A program made the position numbers and the translations under genes. From Protonemura montana (lineage: Eukaryota; Arthropoda; Insecta; Plecoptera; Nemouridae), in the NCBI GenBank assembly GCA_947568835.1, contig OX387608.1:11508001-11572000 (forward strand): a stretch of DNA of 64,000 nt, written 5' to 3'. Positions 59,938-64,000 of this stretch are shown piece by piece (positions within the stretch are counted from its first letter, which is position 1; each line of letters begins with the position of its first letter). The notes below the pieces were generated by a model. The model searched no databases, was not told the DNA's origin, and saw only the letters and a list, made by a program, of their open reading frames with translations.

Positions 59938-62900
59938 ATGGAAACATCTTATGTTTACAACAAGAGGAGATGTGACTTTGGACGGCAGTGTTTCTTCTAC
60001 GATGACGGGCCAAAGTTGTTAGACAACCTACCTCCAAGCAAACTTCACGCTGACGAATACATCAGACAAAACCCCGTTAGTCGCAGCACTCAATGCAGTG
60101 AAATATTTGCTGAGAGTGAAGTAAGCACATTCTATTTGCACAATATTATAAAATGACATGCTTAATTATAATATGATGTATAATATTATGACATGCTTAA
60201 TGGTGTCTTTCTTATAGTGCAACACAATAAGAGCAGAGTTTAGTGATCGAGGCTGTAACCATGCTGAAGGTGGCTGGCCCAAAGATGTCAATTCCCTCGA
60301 TATCGAACAGACTGTTAGATATCGCAAGAAAGTCGAGAAAGATGAAATGTACATTCATACAATTCTCAACTTGTCTCAGGTAAGTATTTGAACTTTAAAA
60401 CTCACAGCATTATAGTTCTTTTGAGACTGGTAAAAGTTAAAAATTTTTGTAAACCTCACTTTATTACTGAAAACTTTGCTGTTGCAAAATTGTATTTCCT
60501 AACAATCAATCCTCCAGGCAATGGAACACTGCATATTGCAAAACAATGCAGTCAATATCTACGAGAAGTATTTTGGCGAGGATGAGGCAACATCTTTGGT
60601 GGACCGTGCTTCCTCCCGTACTGTGAATGTTTACCGAGATCCAACAAGGGGAACGAAGCGGCCTGTCACGCACATATCGTGGTCTCCCGATGGAGGAACA
60701 AAGCTAGCCGTTACACATTGCAGTCTGGAATTCCAGAGGATGCCATCAACATTGAGCACTGCATCTTACATTTGGGAAGTTGGTAAGAAATTATTATAAT
60801 GTGTAGCTGAATTTAATTTGGCCGTAGTTTATAGATAGCTAACAAAGAAAGAAAAAACTAAAAAAACTTTAAATCCAGCATATCCAAAATATCCAAAAGA
60901 TTGTAGAGTTTTACAGCTCATTTAATCTTTAGTTTGTTATTCAAGGCTCACTAACGTTCGTTACTCACCAACAGAGAACCCTAACAAGCCGCAGCTCATG
61001 CTCAAAACCTCAGTCCCCATCACATGCCTCGAATACAATCCGAAAGACCCGAACAGCTTGGTTAGCGGAATGTTCAGCGGCCAAGTTGCGTGCTGGGACG
61101 CCCGCAAAGGCCCCGAACCGGTCGAGATGAGCATTCTTGTCAACAGCCACCGTGACCCGGTACACGACATCATATGGACCAGCTCCAAGTCCGGCACAGA
61201 GTTCTTCTCCTCGTCGTTCGACGGCACCGTCAAGTGGTGGGATCTTCGCAAGGTCAGCGAGCCGTTCGAAGAGCTCATCCTCGATATGGTCCATCCTGAC
61301 GAGATGAACCTCGGGCGGGCTCTCGGAGTCTCATGCCTAGAGTACGAGTCAACCATCCCGACTCGATTCATGGTCGGGACAGAGAACGGAGTGGTAGTGA
61401 GCGGAAATCGAAAGGGAAAACTACCATCAGAGAAAATTGCAGGGAAATTCAATGCGCACATCGGTCCAGTGTATGCGTTGCAGCGGAATCCGGCATTTGT
61501 GAAGAATTTCATCACGGTGGGGGATTGGACGATAAGGATCTGGTCAGAGGAGTGCAAGGAGTCTTCGATTATGTGGACTAAGCATCACAAGGTGTTTCTA
61601 ACGCATGGATCGTGGAGTCCCACGAGATTTTCGACATTCTACGTCACCAAGGCTGACGGTACGATCGATGCTTGGGATATTCTGCAGAAACAAAAGGAGC
61701 CATGTCTTAGCGTCAAGGTAAGATCGACTCTTTTGAATTTGATGAGTCTTACAAAACATTTGCGTGAGTTAAAGTGTGATTTACATTAAAAAAATTGTTT
61801 TACCTGATCTAAAACCTGTTAGAGGATGGAAACATATTTATTCCCAAATCTCTCAAAAATCTTACCATCTTTGTTACAGGAAATATTTTAATTTGTCGCC
61901 ATGACTACGATGTGGGACTGGATCGTTCCAAAAATGTGGACATTATTTTTGTGTGATTAAGTACTTTAAAGTCATGTGAATAATCCTTATATTTCTAAAA
62001 TCAGACATTTTATTTTTGCGATACCTAATAGTTTTACTTTTTTTCTACAATAATTTATGAAATGTTCCTTACTCAGCACATGTCCCAATTCATTCCATCT
62101 ACCTGTCGATTACCAATAATATGACTGCAAAAAGACTGAAATAAACTAACCTTGCCTGAATTGTATGGCAGCTGGCGGACTGTGCCTTGACGTGTCTCCG
62201 TAACCACGACCAAGGCCGGCTAGTGGCGGTGGGAAGTGCTCTCGGCACTGCCTACCTCGTTGAGTTCTCCGAGAACATGGCACTCAACCAGAAGAACGAC
62301 AAGGCACTCCTCACTGCGGTAAGGTGGCATCTTACAGGCAATTCGTAATGGAATTCGCACAAAAGGACCAAAGAGGCATGTAACTTGTCTTGAGGTTATA
62401 AGAATTGTATGAAAGTAAAGAGTTTATAACAGCAAGCTCCTCCACAATATTACCTGTGAATCCACTATCAACATTATTGAGGCACAAACCTACCAAAAGC
62501 AAGGTACCTTTCTCACATCTTACTTGCTGGAATGGTAATATCAAATGTGATATGTAGTTTCATGCCAAGCTTAAATATTTACCTCAATCAATCAGTTTTA
62601 AGCAAAAGAACAGTCTACATTGATATATCAGCTTTGAACCCAAACCACAGAAACCTTTTTAATGCTACCTCATTTGATTACGAATGGGAAAACCATTCAG
62701 CTCTTACCTGTAACATCTTCATAATCAAATCAATGTGGATCATCTCTAGATGCTGGAGCGAGAGAGCCGTCGTGAGAAGATCCTGGAAGCACGTATCCGC
62801 GAAATTCGACTCAAGCAACGTACCAAGGCGGGCGAAAAGGAGCGAGACAGCCTGACGAAGGACAGCAAGGGATCACTGCCCACCGTGGCTGTAATGCCCA

Positions 62901-63601
62901 CCGAGACGCCCACCGATATAGCAGAGAGGGACTTCTGGACATGCGTCAACAAAGTGAGCACATGCGTGGTTACCTGCTTCAACCTGGATTGCTGGTTGCC
63001 TTTGAAAAGAGATTTAACAGTTTTAAAATTTGATTGATTGATTATTGTGTTTAAAAACGCACTATTTTGATAACGGGCCCTGTGGCACTGGTCTAAAGGT
63101 GCCGGTGAATGAGTGGATGATGAACCTAACCTAGCCTAGAAGGGAAGTGGGAAACCCATTTGAGATTCAGAAACTGGGTTTGTAAAGAAGGCTATTGGGG
63201 TTTAATAGAACAGGGTGTTAAACCTTTTACCATGATTTGTTTGAATTACAATTGGAATTAAAATGGTTCAAGTGTGACAAGCCATTTGCAATCGCTGTAA
63301 GTAATATACTGGTAAACTTCGAGTTCAAGAGGAAATGGTTTTGCTACAGAATTTGTTTTCGAAAAGATTTGAACTCACTATTGGAGTAACTGAAAAGGTG
63401 CTTAGTCTTAGCCACAAGCCAGGCTGGTAGACAAAGATATAGATTGATAAATATCAAATGCCTCTTGACTCCATTAATTTTTCGGCTATTGCTTTTTAGG
63501 AGATGGCAGCATTTGCAGTAAAAGAAGAGTCCGAAGAAGAATTGGTCGAGGAAGTAGTGTTCGAAAGTGTGGTCGACGATGAACCAGAGCCGGTGGAGTG
63601 A
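59938..63601 (+). CDS. DNAI2: Axonemal dynein intermediate chain 2 (outer arm)
   Basis: Seven exons give 601 residues (human 605): 59938-60120, 60218-60379, 60518-60782, 60975-61717, 62172-62318, 62750-62953, 63500-63601. The start METSYVYNKRRCDFGRQC matches the family start MEIVYVYVKKRSEFGKQC, so I prefer this ATG to an earlier in-frame one at 59914. Further matches: EGGWPKDVNSLDIEQTVRYR, KKVEKDEMYIHTIL, AMEHCILQNNAVNIYEKYF, the WD40 blocks FSGQVACWDARKG, VKWWDLRKVSEPFEE, TRFMVGTENGVVVSGNRKGK, NFITVGDWTIRIWSEE and SSIMWTKHH, then MLERESRREKILEARIREIR and an acidic tail ending EEELVEEVVFESVVDDEPE. The protein pairs with DNAI1 at the base of outer dynein arms; loss causes immotile cilia. The organism therefore probably builds motile 9+2 cilia or flagella. 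Confidence 0.97.
63030..63165 (-). mobile_element. SINE 3' end in the last DNAI2 intron
   Basis: GATTGATTGATTATTGTGTT, then AACGCACTATTTTGATAACG and GTGGCACTGGTCTAAAGGTG match on the minus strand the SINE tail at 36.0-36.13 kb (ACCAGTGCCACATTG; AAACAGTGCGTCGTT). Confidence 0.7.
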
Positions 63602-64000
63602 AAACTTCCTAGATCACGTTTCCTATTGGTTGCCGTACATCTCTTCCAGTCTGGGTTTATGGAATATTTGTGATCTTCCAACTCAACAAGAAAAGTGTTC
63701 ACAGTTCGACCAGTTTGAACTACTCAGACAGTTTAACTTTCTAGTCGTTGCGTATTTGTTTTAAATTATATATGTGTTTGTATAAAAATATAAGTGAGGC
63801 AAAGAAACTCTAGCAGATGCACTTTATGTCATTATATCTAAACCTCTATTTCACCTGTTGTACCATTCTTTTTTACACACTTGAAGGGGAATCAAATAAT
63901 ACAAGCAACTTCAAAGCCAATTGACCATTTTTATTCATCAGTTGTCAGCAAACATTCTTAAGTATATTAAATATTAATGGAACTTCAAAAACCTCTCTCA
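63602..64000. other. DNAI2 3' flank
   Basis: 400 bp of AT-rich sequence after the DNAI2 stop; 3' UTR by position. No canonical AATAAA seen close to the stop and no other gene. Confidence 0.5.

Overview
The window is metazoan genomic DNA: AT-rich, intron-bearing, with GT-AG introns of about 0.1-3.3 kb, short MITE- and SINE-like repeats and several minisatellites. The genes fit an invertebrate animal with synaptic-type exocytosis components (RIM), motile cilia (DNAI2), centriole and meiosis genes. The RIM C2 domains are quite diverged from vertebrate ones, so a basally branching or fast-evolving invertebrate is possible; I cannot name the phylum. I saw no reverse transcriptase, integrase, capsid or envelope coding, and nothing bacterial.

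Layout: (1) 582-13797 +, the 3' seven exons of a RIM-type active-zone gene (half of C2A, linker, C2B). (2) 18267-19514 +, an intronless 11-finger C2H2 zinc-finger gene. (3) 21660-26245 +, a complete 7-exon ADAP/centaurin-alpha ArfGAP. (4) 27557-28502 -, a complete 5-exon NAT9. (5) 29.1-42.3 kb, a gene-poor, repeat-built region: an 18-bp minisatellite in two blocks (29.1-31.56 and 32.94-33.72 kb), short SINE pieces, and a 7.3-kb long inverted repeat (arms about 2.6 kb, loop about 2.05 kb). Each arm carries 5S-rRNA-derived SINEs and a promoter-like module; a third, diverged copy of this module sits directly in front of the second minisatellite block. (6) 42705-46748 +, a 7-exon predicted secreted, Cys-rich protein with a long acidic tail built from two repeats. 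(7) 47239-53008 -, MEIOB in 9 exons, with a 43-bp minisatellite in one intron. (8) 53175-55126 +, a TEDC2-like gene head-to-head with MEIOB. (9) 55514-59575 -, AP5Z1 in 8 exons. (10) 59938-63601 +, DNAI2 in 7 exons, head-to-head with AP5Z1, with a near-perfect RFX X-box about 100 bp upstream.

The conserved genes do not form one pathway. Several are cytoskeleton- or cilium-linked (TEDC2, DNAI2, perhaps NAT9) and others are trafficking genes (RIM, ADAP, AP5Z1). Their human orthologues pair up on three chromosome segments (7p22: ADAP1, AP5Z1; 16p13.3: MEIOB, TEDC2; 17q25: NAT9, DNAI2), which suggests an old animal linkage group. Exon boundaries were assembled by eye from splice sites, reading phase and family similarity; every boundary given keeps the frame.
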